Shown one piece after another: positions 27,779-39,087 of a stretch of DNA of 64,000 nucleotides. The notes under the pieces were generated by a model. It was not told the DNA's origin, ran no database searches, and saw only the letters and a program-made list of their open reading frames with translations. The DNA comes from Ficedula albicollis. Lineage: Eukaryota; Chordata; Aves; Passeriformes; Muscicapidae. Each line of letters starts with the position of its first letter. Positions within the stretch are counted from its first letter, which is position 1. The stretch covers positions 66,173,040-66,237,039 of the forward strand of contig NC_021675.1 of assembly GCF_000247815.1 (NCBI RefSeq), in the 5' to 3' direction. Position numbers and translations under genes: made by a program.

Positions 27779-27862
27779 GTGATGTCCCTGCTCATTGCAG
27801 GGGGGAGTTTGGACTAGGTGACCTCTGAAGGTCCCTCCCAACCCAAGCTATTCTGTGATTCC
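27779..27862 (+). mobile_element. Short CR1 3' end
   Basis: GTGATGTCCCTGCTCATTGC, TGGACTAGGTGACCTCTGAA and the terminus CTATTCTGTGATTC are the last ~85 bp of an avian CR1 on the + strand. It lies directly before a second CR1 copy in the same orientation. Confidence 0.85.
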
Positions 27863-27919
27863 TTGTGTTTTCAGGGGTATCAGTGGTAGATGGTGTGTAT
27901 AAAAAAAAGGCCATTTGCA

Positions 27920-28113
27920 GTTTTATGGCTGGTTTCTGGAGAGGCACCTCAGCCATCTCACACCTCCAATCCTGTGCTCAGTTTTGGGTTCCTCTCTACA
28001 AGAAGGACATTGAGGGGCTGCAGCATGTCCAGAGAAGGGCAGCAGAGCTGGGGAAGGGTCTGGAGCACAGATCTGATGAGGAGCAGCTGAGGGAGCTGGG
28101 GGGCTCAGCCTGA
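27920..28113 (+). pseudogene. Remnant of CR1 ORF2 C-terminus
   Basis: The + strand frame reads into the end of the CR1 reverse-transcriptase polyprotein: [28 protein letters not shown] and DEEQLRELG follow the usual order of the ORF2 C-terminal tail. The rest of ORF2 (endonuclease and reverse transcriptase domains) is missing, so it is a truncated, dead copy. The family is recognised from the QFW...KKDI...VQRRA pattern. It has no host function that can be inferred. Confidence 0.75.
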
Positions 28114-28142
28114 GGAGAGGAATCTCAGGGGGACCTCCTGGC

Positions 28143-28458
28143 TCTGCACAACTCTGTGACAGGAGGGGACAGCCAGGTGGGATTTGGACTCTTCTCGCAG
28201 GTAACAAGTGATAGGACAAGAGGAAAGGGCCTCAAGTTGTGCCAGGGGAGGTTTAGATTGGATATTAGAAAAATATCTTCATTGAAAGTGTGATCAGACG
28301 TCTGCACAACTCTGTGACAGGAGGGGACAGCCAGGTGGGATTTGGACTCTTCTCGCAGGTAACAAGTGATAGGACAAGAGGAAAGGGCCTCAAGTTGTGC
28401 CAGGGGAGGTTTAGATTGGATATTAGAAAAATATCTTCATTGAAAGTGTGATCAGACG
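28143..28458. repeat. Tandem duplication, 158-bp period, inside CR1
   Basis: 28143-28300 (starting TCTGCACAACTCTGTGACAG) is repeated at 28301-28458 with no difference I can see. Only one copy is expected in a CR1 element, so it arose after insertion, or is an assembly duplication. Confidence 0.95.
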
Positions 28459-28686
28459 TTGGAAGAGGCTGCCCAGGGAGGTGGTGGAGTCACCATCTCT
28501 GGAAGTGTTCAGAAAATGTGTAGGTGTGGTGCTTGGGGACACAGTTTAGTGGTGGCCTTGCAGTGCTGGGTTAATGGTTGGAGTCCTCAGGGGTGTTTTC
28601 CAGCCTGAAGGATTCTATGAATTGTGCAAGACATGGCCCATAGGGTCAGCAGTACTAAAATCCTTGTGCTTATGGGTGAGGGTGAT

Positions 28687-28764
28687 CCAAGCCATTAGTT
28701 TGGGTTTCCATAAGCACTATGTCAGCCAAGCCATTAGTTTGGGTTTCCATAAGCACTCTGGCAG
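28687..28764. repeat. Tandem duplication, 39-bp period
   Basis: CCAAGCCATTAGTTTGGGTT begins at 28687 and again at 28726; the units diverge slightly at the end (CACTATG versus CACTCTG). Confidence 0.9.
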
Positions 28765-29009
28765 AGGTCTTCCCTAGGAAAGAAGAAACCAAACAGCTTG
28801 GATGGGAGCATGGATTAGTGATCAGTGTACAGGCAGGGAATGGTGGCTGGGGAAAAAGGGAGCAACATCACAAGTGCACAAACCAGGATTTGACTCCGAG
28901 CTTAGCTCTGCTTTAAACAGGGAATGTCAGGTCCCACCACCTGAAATTGTGACTGTGCAAGCTGTGCTTAAGTTCATGACTCTGAGTGATTAGGTAATCA
29001 TATGGCAGA

Positions 29010-29560
29010 TGAAATAAACACCACACAGATAAAGTGAAGTGATGCACATGGAAAAAAACCACACCAGAGTCCACAAATGAAGTGACAGACCTTGAGCTGA
29101 CCCTTATTTCAGAGAAGGGAGACCTTGGGGTTTCCCTGGATGGTTCAAGGAAAGTCTCAGGTCAGTGTCTGGCAGCAGTCACAAATCAAATCAGGAGTTA
29201 GGAAGAAAGGAGTATTAAAGAAAACAGAGGACTCAAGCATCTGTTAGATATATGCACCCACAACATGAACACTCTGTGTTGTTCTGATCATCTCGGCTCC
29301 AAAGGGAGTAGGAAAGGTTCAGGAAAGAGCAGCAAGGGTCATCAAAGATATGGGATGGCTTCCATAGAACTGTCTGCTAAGGAGGATTAATCTTTTTCTT
29401 TTGGAAAAGAGACTGAAAATATGATAGTGAACTAAAAACACATGTCACCTCATGTTATGAGGTGAATAAATATCTGTTGTCCTCTCTTCTAATGCAGAAC
29501 TGTAGAACCTCAAGGGGAGACAGCAGGAGCCAAGTTCAAAACAAGCAAAAAGAGAAAAAA
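29010..29560 (+). mobile_element. Old CR1 LINE fragment
   Basis: The sequence follows the ancient CR1 ORF2/3' region: 'GTGATGCACATGG' near 29040, 'GGGAGACCTTGGGGTTTCCCT' near 29118, 'GGCAGCAGTCACAAATCAAA' near 29171, 'AACACTCTGTGTTGTTCTG' near 29269, 'AAAGGTTCAGGAAAGAGCAGC' near 29314. It is strongly diverged, with no open frame. The 3' boundary is uncertain. Confidence 0.7.
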
Positions 29561-31062
29561 ATTGTATAGACTGGAGAGAACATTTTGCAAAAAGATATTG
29601 TGGCTGCTCAAAATCAGCAGAGGTTCAGCTTAGCAGGCCAAGTTCATGCACAGAAAAGATCTATCATGGTTGCTAAATACAGGGATGGCACATGTAGCTG
29701 AAGTGATGGAGGTGATGGTAGTTAGAGCCTGTCAGAACACTTGGGGAAATCCTGTATATGCCTGAGCTGTTCTGCTCCTCCTTTGGCATCTGAGTGTGGC
29801 TGCTGTGGGGTTTGTGGAGGGGCTGAACCCGTTTTACCTTCTGTAAAGTCAGGGAGAGCATTCTGGTGGTGATCCCATCTTTGTGTCCCCGTGGAGGAGA
29901 GGGAAGCTGAGGCATGAGCATGGCAAGAGGAAATAAAAATCTCCAGCCCCAAGCTGAGTGTGACACCCTAGAGGGGTGTGGAGGCTGGAGCCTGGTATGG
30001 AGGCAGGTGGTAGAGAAACACTGAGGTGTTCCAATGACTGATTACTATGAAAACTTTGACAGGTGGCCAGACAACCTGAGGGGCTTGGATGGATTTCAGA
30101 TGAATGCACAGCTTCAGTTTCCCACAGGCAATTGACTCTTGTGCATTAAAGGCTGAGTGACCTTCAGCAATTTTGCAAGCTAGAAAATGGGGTTCCCAAG
30201 CCTATCAAACTCAGAAGACCTCTCTTTAAGCTGGGAATATTAGAGTTGTATGTCTAAAATCGAGTGTAGGTGTAATGTTTTGTTGGATCACGATTGAAAA
30301 GCAGCCCACCCTTCTGCAGAAAGAACCATATACTGCTCGGTTATTGAGACACAGTTAGTTTCGTTTGAATTGTTCAAATGTTTCTCAATACAGTAGAAAT
30401 CTTTAAGAGTGAAGAAATAAATTGTGTGAGATACGCCCAGCTCCCTGAAACAGGCTCTGTTTTGATCTCTTCTGTGGGGTGAGGTGCCATGATGGAGTGT
30501 TCAAGCAGGTAGAAATTACTGCCTCCTCAAGATCTTGCTACTCGACATCATCATGTTTTTGCATGGGCTGAAAGTCACGCTTGATGTTGTTTGAGCACAA
30601 AAACACCAGGTTGTGATATAGTTGCTCGTACCTTCTTATTTCCTTATTCTGCAAGACCTGTGATGGGACACCTCCCTGACATGGGAGCTAATTGTGGGGA
30701 GCAAGCTGCTCAAGAGAAGTTGCTGGGGGGCATGGGCATGCAGGTTTCTAAGAAGCAGGGCCTCCAAGAAGTGAACTGAGCTGCAGGCAGATGTCCCAGC
30801 CCGTATCCTGCCATCACATTTTCAGCAGAACTGCCCTGCTGAAATCAAGAGGCTTCATGCTGCTTTCATCCCCATGGAGATCAGCAGGGGAGTTCTTCTT
30901 AAAAACCTGTTGGGCCCATATGGCATTTTATCACTAGAGTTTCTATTTATGTTAAAACCGCTAAAAAAATAACTCACAGTTGTTTTGTCGTGCTTCAAAC
31001 AAGATATTTTGTTTATCTGGCCTAATTTTTAATTATTTCTTTTTCCCTGTTACCCTTTCTAG
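29561..31062. other. Gene-free segment, end of ATOH8 intron 1
   Basis: No exon or repeat recognised up to the polypyrimidine tract and AG acceptor (31061-31062) of ATOH8 exon 2. Confidence 0.6.
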
Positions 31063-31254
31063 GTTCCCTGCTATTCTTATGGTCAAAAGTTGTCCAAACT
31101 GGCCATCTTGAGAATAGCCTGTAACTATATCCTTTCCCTGGCCAGACTAGCAGACCTGGATTACAGCGCTGACCACAGTAACATGAGCTTCTCTGAATGC
31201 GTGGAGCAGTGCACTAGGACCTTACAAGCAGAAGGAAGATCTAAAAAAAGGAAG
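31063..31254 (+). CDS. ATOH8: ATOH8 exon 2 (bHLH helix 1 end, loop, helix 2, C-terminal tail)
   Basis: ATOH8 is a nuclear atonal-family bHLH transcription factor (known roles in neural, endothelial, pancreatic and skeletal development, and as a BMP target). This exon encodes 64 codons in phase 0: VPCYSYGQKLSK (end of helix 1 and loop), LAILRIACNYILSLARL (helix 2), then the distinctive tail DLDYSADHSNMSFSEC, CTRTLQAEGRSKKRK. The match to the vertebrate ATOH8 C-terminus is nearly complete; a Met replaces the Leu I recall in human (SNLSFSE), and tail residues EQ and S differ slightly. The acceptor is TTTCTAG with a long pyrimidine tract, the donor AAG|GTATGT. The basic DNA-contact region and most of helix 1 are in exon 1, which is not visible here. 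The next coding piece is at 39082. Identity is recalled from family knowledge, not from a search. Confidence 0.96.
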
Positions 31255-31699
31255 GTATGTTACAGCCTCTCCCCCAACTCACCCCCTAAATAATGGTAAA
31301 AGTTACAAAAGGGAGGGGAAAAAAAAAAAGAAAAGAAAAATCCAAAGTGGTTTCCTTCCTTTTCGAACCTTGTGAAATTTGCCTGATTTTTCAATCCCTC
31401 TCCTTTCTCTCTCTTTTTCTCCTGCGTCCATCTGATCTTGTAATAACCACATTCCTCCCTAATCAAAAGCTTTTCTCTCCTCCCCGTCCTCCGCGCCAGG
31501 CTCTTCCTCGTTAGTCGCCCATCGTGTGTTTCAACACCAGCGTGATCCTATTAAGAGTCATCTTGGGACTGTTACTCGTTAAACCAAACCAACCTTGAGT
31601 TGCCTTTGGGAGCCTGTGAAACGCTGTCACCCGCCTGTGTTTTCTGTTTTGTTTAATCCAACACTTACCTTTGAGAAAAATCACCCGACAACAAAAAAA

Positions 31700-31990
31700 A
31701 GGTAGCTAATGGAGACATTGTATGTATAAACACATTAGTAAGATGTATGACCTGAAGGACATGTGGGTATCTTGAGGAAACAACGTTAAATCTAATTATG
31801 CCTTGCATTCCTTTAGGTTACTTAACACTGAACCAATTAGGTGAAATCATCGTCAAGCGGCGGGAGGAGGAAGCAGAGCGTTCTGCCAGCTTTCCTCTCA
31901 GAGAGTGACATGGCTGAATTAAAGGAGTGATTGATGTCTTTGTTCAGGCTTTTATGACAAAAAGAGTTTTGTAAACTTGAATTGAACTTC
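31700..31990. promoter_or_regulatory. Candidate conserved noncoding element downstream of exon 2
   Basis: Repeat-free, AT-rich sequence with homeodomain-like cores (TCTAATTATG at 31791, CCAATTAGG at 31833) next to a CG-containing patch (CATCGTCAAGCGGCGGG). It looks like a vertebrate enhancer-type element near a developmental gene. This is inference from composition only; no alignment was possible. Confidence 0.25.
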
Positions 31991-34689
31991 CCCCTGCTCT
32001 CTGAGCTTGCTTGTCAGGCGGGATAATAAATCAGCAGGATTTTAATGGATGAATGGGCAGCTAAGCTGGGGAGCAGGCTCCTTCCCCGGTGTTGTTAAGA
32101 TCTGCCTCTGATTCGGGCAGGTTTCCTCACTTTTCCTCCTCTTTAGCCCAACAAATCATCCTGCAGCAATCCAGTTTATAAATAAACACAATAGCACACT
32201 GCTGTTGCTTCCTCTGGCTGTCAGGGGCTGTATTTATGCCCAGGGAGCAGCAGTGCCAGGCACCACTTGCCCACAGCTGACAGCACTGCCTGGGACTGGG
32301 AGGTGTGGGGCAGCTCCTGGGCACAGCCCGAAATTGGGGCTCGCTCTGGGGTCTGTAGTGCCACAGGCAGTGGTGTCCCAGGGACCCTGAAGTGGTGCTG
32401 CCAGCCCTGGGGCAAGGTGAGAGTTGGTTCTTGGGTCTCCTGTCCAAGTTAAGATGGGAGAGAAGAAAAGCGTCATTTCTGGGGCTTCAGCTGGGTGCTG
32501 GTTGTCTTGGGACCCCTCTCCGGGTCAGGAAGGGGATGAGCATCCTGTGTGAGGCTTTAGCAGATTGCTAGTTAGGTCTTGGGTTCCCTCCCAAAGTCAA
32601 AATGGAGGGAAAGAAGAAAATGAGCATCCTTCATGGGGCTTCAGCACATTTCTGGGCTGCTCTTCAGGCTCTGGTTGCCCAGTGGGCTGAGACTGGTCTT
32701 GGCATATGTAAACCAATGCAGGCTTAAAGACAGAAAACAAGGAGCCAGATTTTAAATGGCTCCAAATCCCAGGGTGTTCACATCTGAGGGTTGGGGCTGG
32801 GCCCATCCTTAATTAAAAAAATAAATTAAGAATGAAAAGCCTTCCATTTACGGTGGTTGCTCTCTAAAGTTTTCTGCGGAGTGGATGCGTGGAGAAAAGC
32901 CCCAGGCCCATCAAGAGTGCCTGAACAATGCAATTCTGGCAGGGCATCTCCCACCTCCCAGGCACCCCCAACCCACAGAAACAGCATCACCAGGAGAAAA
33001 TCTGCCTTTTCTCCACATTCTTGAAGGGCACAGACCCTAACCCTTCTCCAAAAGCCTCTCAGAAAAGAAAGCCAGGCTTGGTACCCAAGGCAGCGTCTTA
33101 ATCCCTGCTCTGCCTTGCTTTTCTTGCTGGAAATTTTAGTTCTGCTGCAAGTTTAGATTCCCTTATGGGGAACAGCTTTATTTCCAGCAGTATTTGCTCA
33201 GGTGATGGCAAGAGCACGTCCAGCTGCTGATGAAGCCAAAACCAGCAGGTACCACTAAGGAGCTCTGGTAATTCCCAGTAGATAGGAGTGGGGATGCAAA
33301 GCCTGGGTTGGGAGGACCTTTCTCCTTGAGCCAAGCAAATTGTGAGCACAGGGGAGGAAAAGGCTGCTGTCAGAGGGAAATTACAGATCCGGGATGGCTG
33401 TGCAGAGACCATCCAAGCTCTGGATGTCAGGTGGTGTGAAGGGATGTCTCTCCTGGGGGGTCTCTGGATGAGGATACAATGGCTTGGCCCGAAATCGCCG
33501 CGCCCTCATTAATGTTGGAATCGGCACGTTTTTGTGAGCTCTGTGTGGTTTTAATCAGGTCTCTGAAACCACTGCTCACTGAGCAGTTCCTCTGAATTAG
33601 CGACTTTGGGCTGGTTGTTATTTTGTTGTTGTTTTTTGAAGTTTCCTTTTATACTCTCTCTTTAAAAAATCGCAGGGATCCTGAGCACAGACCTCCGCTC
33701 CTTGAGCTCCACGTTAGGTCCACAGCACCCTTATCTCCTGTCATCTCCATTTTATTGTGTGCCTGCCTCTCTCAGCTCTCTGGTTGCGATGTGCTGTGGC
33801 ACCGTGAGCTTTTCACACAAAAAAGTAGCTGGTTGGAGTTTGTTTTGGCAGGCAGGGACTCCAGATGTTGCATTTGCTGGATTGTGCATTGCTTTTTGCT
33901 TTGTTTTTGGGGGTGAATTATGCTGTGTCCCTAACGTTAGGTTGTTGCTCAGATTTTGCTGTTGCAATAGGAAATTTACTGAGTGGTTTTATCCCCCCTT
34001 TTCTATTGCCATTTTGTTAATTAGAAAAGTTGGCTTTAGTCTTTCAAAGTTGACTAGGAAAAAAAAATCCCTTTCTCTGTCCTCTCTGCAGTTATAAGGT
34101 GATTTTAGTTCTTGCAGTTGAGACTTGACCAAGGGTGTTTGGTGATGGGAAATCTCATTTATAAGCAACAAAGGAGGCTTCAGATGCCTTTTCTTAAAAA
34201 AGAAGGAAAAAAGCTGACTGTGGGGGGGTGGTGGTGAATTCTGATGATAGTTTTCATTCTTTAAAGCTGCCTCTTGCTTGGTTGTACAAATGATCTGGAC
34301 TGAGCCTTGTCCTTAGCTGTGCACCCAGGAGTTGCACCACGTTGGAGATCTGGGTTGCAACACCTTCAGCAGAGCCCCAAGTCCTGATGGGGCCACAGTG
34401 ATGTCCTAGAAAAAGGGGGGGACCTGCCTTCAGCTCCAGACAGGAGCTTTCTCCAGCAGCAAAGAGGGTGCAAGAGCAAAAGAAAGGGAAGTCCAAGTTT
34501 TCCTTACCCCCAGGGTGCCCTGTTTCTGCATGGCACATGATCCTTAGTGGACAGGGGACATCTGAAAGCCTCACAGGGGCTCTGTAGTGTTTGGTGTCCA
34601 GCTTGCTGGTCCCACAGTCTCTTTTTTCCAGGGCTGAATTGTGGTGCCCTGCAGGAGAGCAGCTCAGGGTCAGGATAAGGTTGTGGGGT

Positions 34690-35130
34690 GCGTGGGGGCT
34701 CTCCCTGGAGACTGACATCGGTAGGGGCGCAGGGCTGTGCATCACAGCCCCCCCAGGATTTGTCTCCAAAGCTGCGGGGCAGAGCTCATTTCCCCAGCCA
34801 TCAGCACGGCCACAGCCGCTCTGCCTGCTCCGAGCAGGATCCAGCCCCCTGCTCGGCACAGCCAGCACCCAAACCCCGCACCCCGCAGCGAGTTTCCTTC
34901 TCTCCCTCCCCAGCCCCGGCTGCAGGCAGCAGCGCCGCGGCCCCGGGCGCGCAGCCGGGGCAGGCAGGGATGGGTGAGGGATCCTTTTTTCTCTCTCTCT
35001 CTGCCTCGTCCTCCCCCCGTGGCGGCTCTTCTGGCAGTCGCAGACTCCAGATGTTCGGAGCGCGAGCTGGGAAGTCCTGCTGGCGCCACTTGGGGCAGAG
35101 GGCAGGGGAAAGGCACGCGAGCTGGAACCC
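34690..35130. promoter_or_regulatory. CpG-rich patch inside ATOH8 intron 2
   Basis: A second dense CpG segment (AGCGCCGCGGCCCCGGGCGC near 34929, then CGGAGCGCGAGC near 35056). It could be an alternative or antisense promoter or an unmethylated enhancer. Frames of about 120-218 codons across it are GC-rich chance frames with no known domain. Confidence 0.4.
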
Positions 35131-35286
35131 GGAGTACTCAGTCACTGCAGGACTTGGCGCATTCCCCAGCTCGCTGCTGGCACATTCCCCAGCTCTCTCC
35201 TGGCCATCTGTTCCAAAAAAACACTTTCAGAACCTCATCATCACTCAGGATACAACACTGCGAGCAGCTGTTAGCGAGGCAGAGGG

Positions 35287-35319
<33 letters not shown>

Positions 35320-35329
35320 AGGCAGAGAT

Positions 35330-35380
<51 letters not shown>

Positions 35381-35413
35381 AACACACATTTAAAAAAAAA
35401 AAAAAAAAAAAAA
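35287..35413. repeat. Poly-A cluster
   Basis: A-runs at 35287-35315, 35337-35379 and 35392-35413 separated by short unique spacers. No recognisable retrotransposon body lies directly 5' of them, so their origin is unclear. Confidence 0.92.
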
Positions 35414-35469
35414 CCAAAACCATGCAAAAGGTCTCTTTGTGAGAGAGGAAACTGGGTTATGAATAACAG

Positions 35470-36120
35470 GCGAGCAGTTGGAGCTCAATAAAAGTTTTCG
35501 GCTGGAATTTAGTTTCTTGTTTTTGTGCCTGTGTGTGTGTGGATGAGCACAGACGCAAGGAATTAAAAATTAAAAATGTATATCTTTTCCCAGATAATTA
35601 AATGATATAGAAACATATATGGAATGAAAAGCTTCTCTGTTTGTTGCTGCCTGCTGCACTAAAAAGGCTGACATTATGCATGTAATTACTGCATTATAAA
35701 AAATAGTTATTATAGTGTTGTGCCATGCCTTGATGCCCCCTCATTGCTGCTTTGCTAGAAGCAGAGCTCCTGCTGTAGGTAACACTTATTCCCACTGAAA
35801 AAAAAATGGAAGGAGGGTGTTCTGCAGGCTTATTTACTTGCAGGAGTGAACAAGTTAAGGGTTTATATTATAAAAGAGAAATGGTAGTGGCAGACTTGAT
35901 TTGTACAGCACTGAAACCATTTTCTTGGAGCATATTTTTTTGATAACACTGTATCATGACTCGTGATTTATTTAGACAAAGCCCCGAGATAAAGCCACAG
36001 CTCCCACCCCCTGGTTTGTGCAGATGATCCTGGCTGCAGGATCTTGCTGTTATTGATCATCTGATATTGATTATCAGAACCATTCAGAGCCAGCACAGTA
36101 AAACCTTGATGATCTGCATG
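35470..36120. promoter_or_regulatory. Candidate enhancer-like noncoding element in intron 2
   Basis: Repeat-free, AT-rich DNA dense in developmental factor-like sites: CAGATAATTAAATGATATAG, ATGCATGTAATTACTGC, ATTGATCATCTGATATTG (with a CATCTG E-box) and GATTATCAG. This texture, beside a bHLH gene, is typical of conserved enhancers. It is an inference that needs cross-species alignment. Confidence 0.3.
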
Positions 36121-39081
36121 GCATTTCTTCCTCGTGGCTTCCCATCCTGTGTGGGGAGGAGGGGGTCTCGTAATGAGATTCGACCTCCCTTTCCCTGCAG
36201 TTTGACTTAGCAGAGGTTCCTCTTTAAAAATAGCTTCATTTCCCTGCTAGGACTTGCCGGCAGGAGCGGGCAGCCAGCCAGTCTGATCCCCACGGCCGCC
36301 AGCTCCCGGGCTCCAGGGAGGAGCTGGACCACAGGGGAGCAGGGACCTGCTCCCAGCTGCCTGTCCATCTGTCCATCTGCCGTGGCACAGCATCCCTGGG
36401 GGGACAGAGGGCACCTGGGTCTGCCCAGACATGAGTTATCCCTGCTGCACGCTGGCTGAAGGATTACCCACCCAGGGTAAACAAGAAAACAAGGCAGTGA
36501 GAGGGTAGCGAGATTATTTTGTTTATCACTCGTGTCTTGTATGTCCCTGCAGCCCAAAACAAGGATTGCAGGTGGGGCACGGGTGCTAAGGCTCATGGCA
36601 AGTTCCTGAGCAAGATCACCCAACTCTGGGCAGGGAGGCAGCAGCAGCTACCCCCAAGAGCACTGCACACCCTGCATTGGCCCACTGAGCATCAGCACCC
36701 CAAAGAGTATGGCCCAAAGATTTCCTTACAAAAGGATGTGATGTGGGACTCCCCTGTTGCATCACAGCACCCCAAAAACCTCTTTGCTTTAAGGGAGTTT
36801 TAAGGCTTTGCATTTTTGGAGCAGTCACATCACAGCACACAAAGACAGACCAGGGATTTGCTCCCGTGGTGGGAGCAGGATCCCAGCATAGGGTCCACCC
36901 CCAGTGTAGCAAGGGTGTTGCCAAGAATAGGGTGAGATCCACCCCACAGATATTGGGTAACTGCAGCAAAAGGAAAATGTGAGTATAAGAGACAGGAGAA
37001 GCCCTGGAACAAAGGCTGACTCAATTCCAGAAGTGCTTTGATTTATAGAGATTGAAATGCTCCGGGATGCTGCAAACTCACCAAGGTCATTGGGCCAGTT
37101 GTCAAATTCAAGAGCCATGGGAGTTCTGATGTTATTAGTTTAAAGCAGACCCAGGCTCATAAATCTGTCTTCAGAGCTCCTGGCTGGAGTGAAAAAGGGT
37201 GGAGGGGGAAAGAAAAGAACCAAACATAACCCATGGCCAAGCCTTGGGCAGTGCCTGGGGACCAAAGCAGTGGTGCCAGTGAGGTGTGCTGAGCATCTCC
37301 ATCGTGCTGCAGGGGGATGTCTCCATTCCCCTTCCCATTTCCTGTGTCTGGAAGGTACAGCACAAAAACCCTTACCTGCCCTTGCCTGGTTTATGCATAT
37401 TCCCTCTTTTCCCCCCCATGGTTGATCTTCCCCAACTGCAGAGACTTTAGAGCAGAGACCTGACCCTGAGACTCCTCTTCCTAAAGCCATCCTGCTTCCC
37501 CAAACCCACAAATGCTTTTGATCTCTCTCTTGTCTTTTCATATTAATGACAGCAGTCATTGCTTCCCTTCTTTTACATTTTCTTTCCTTAGGTAAACGTG
37601 GGATAAATTAAACAACTCACTTTTCTATTACAGGTTATTAATATACATTACATATTGTTGAAGGTTCCCAACAGAAACGTTGGCAATACACAAGGCTGTT
37701 TGTCATTCTCCCACCTAAACCTCATTTATTAAAAATCCCAAATAGGGCCTTGGATTAGGGCAATAGTTTCTACATTTTCTCTGAGCAGCACTAGGTAGGA
37801 TTGTCCAGAGACAACTCCAGGAATCTGGGGTCCAGCAGACGCTGGCATTTATTGCATGGAGGATGACCTGGGTGCTTTTACTGAAATATTCTTATCAAGA
37901 AAACCTTGACGGTCCCGGAGCAGTCCTGAGATTCCCTGGGAGGGGGTGAAAAGGTGGATTTTAGGTTCCCCTGTCCCTTAGCTTGTCATGGATGATCAGC
38001 TGTAATAATTGATCTCACAGCAGCTACACTAATGATAGTCATAAATCAAATAAATACCAGTAGGTTACTAGTATTTTATACCCTGATGTTACAATATCCA
38101 GGGATGGCAGTACAAAAAAAGAACCAACTGGGGAAGAAGGTTTTTCAGGCCAGGCTTTAAGGAGTTTGACCTTGTTAAGACTGACAGAAAGATGCCTGAC
38201 CTGTCCAGGGAATTGGTGGCTGTGTCCAGAGGACTTTCAGAAGCTGTACTGCACTGAAAGGTTCTTAAACCCACTGGCAAAAAGCAAGAAATGCTGGCAC
38301 TAGCTAAATGTGATCTCATTTCCAAGTTTCTAATTCCAAAGTTATTTAAAGGAGGATTTAGAGCCCACGTGATGAAGGCAGTTTGGACAATGGAGATGTG
38401 ATCTCATGAAATCCTCAGGCCCTGAGGATTTTCCTCTGTTTTGAACTATACTAACGATTGTTTGTGGGATATTTGTGTGGTTTATTTTAATGCTGAACGG
38501 GGTTTAGATGAGATTTTGCTTGTCTAAAGCTGCCATGGTATGGAGTTGACCATTTTCCTATTGGCCTGGCTGTAATATTCTGTAGCCCAGTGCAACTTCC
38601 CAAGTAATCTGCCATGGCTGTGACTCGCACACGTGGGACCTGTTGCGGTCCCACAGACTGAGCAGCCATTCCTGCAGAAAACTCAATACAACAACTAAAA
38701 TAGGGAAGTCCATCTCCTGCATAAACCCATCTAGTCGCAGCTCCTTTGCGTTCTGAGATCAGCTCCTGAACTGAAAATAGCAGGTATTTGCTGTCACTTC
38801 TAATTTTATTTTTTTCTTGCGGCAGGAGTTGGACCCAGCACCAAATTACTATGTTGTTTTTCTTCCTCAAGCCTTCCTCTTCCTGTCTGCCACTCCCTCT
38901 CCTCTGTGCAGGCTCTGGCCTCCATTGTGGCACCTACAGATGGTTCCACTGCGAGCCCAGCTCTTAAAAATTGCAGATCCATTCCCCAAGGATGCTCCCG
39001 CGTGCGTCAGCGCCGGTCCACGCGAGGAGCCGCGGGACACCATGTGTTCACTGTTCTCATGGTGCATCTTTCTCTTTCCAG

Positions 39082-39087
39082 GAGTAA
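39082..39087 (+). CDS. ATOH8: ATOH8 exon 3 coding part (Glu + stop)
   Basis: After the acceptor TTTCTCTTTCCAG (ending 39081) the exon reads GAG TAA, giving the final Glu after KKRK and the stop. This reproduces the known ATOH8 C-terminus KKRKE. The frame is consistent with the phase-0 end of exon 2. The rest of the exon is 3' UTR. No start or stop prediction program would call this six-base piece on its own. Confidence 0.9.
   Translation, partial: E

Larger units (their letters stand above)
27920..28622 (+). mobile_element. CR1 LINE 3' fragment with internal duplication
   Basis: It begins in the ORF2 C-terminal tail and runs through the 3' UTR motifs (GAGGTTTAGATTGGATATTAG, GGAAGAGGCTGCCCAGGGAG, CACCATCTCTGGAAGTGTTC) to a weak 3' end near GATTCTATGAATT at 28622. 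An exact 158-bp tandem duplication (28143-28458) interrupts the normal order. Confidence 0.88.
31255..39081 (+). other. ATOH8: ATOH8 intron 2
   Basis: A 7.8-kb intron bounded by GTATGT (31255) and TTTCCAG (ending 39081). Both flanking exon ends are in phase 0. It contains no recognised exon; a CpG-rich patch (34690-35130), poly-A runs (35287-35413) and AT-rich candidate regulatory stretches are listed separately. If retained, the frame continues 12 codons to a TAA at 31291-31293. Confidence 0.9.

Noticed and set aside
34254..34868. 204-codon minus frame
   Set aside because: No recognisable domain and no splice or promoter context of its own; in CpG-rich intron 2.
34688..35393. Two overlapping + frames of 216 and 218 codons ending in poly-Lys
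   Set aside because: GC-rich chance frames running into the poly-A runs.
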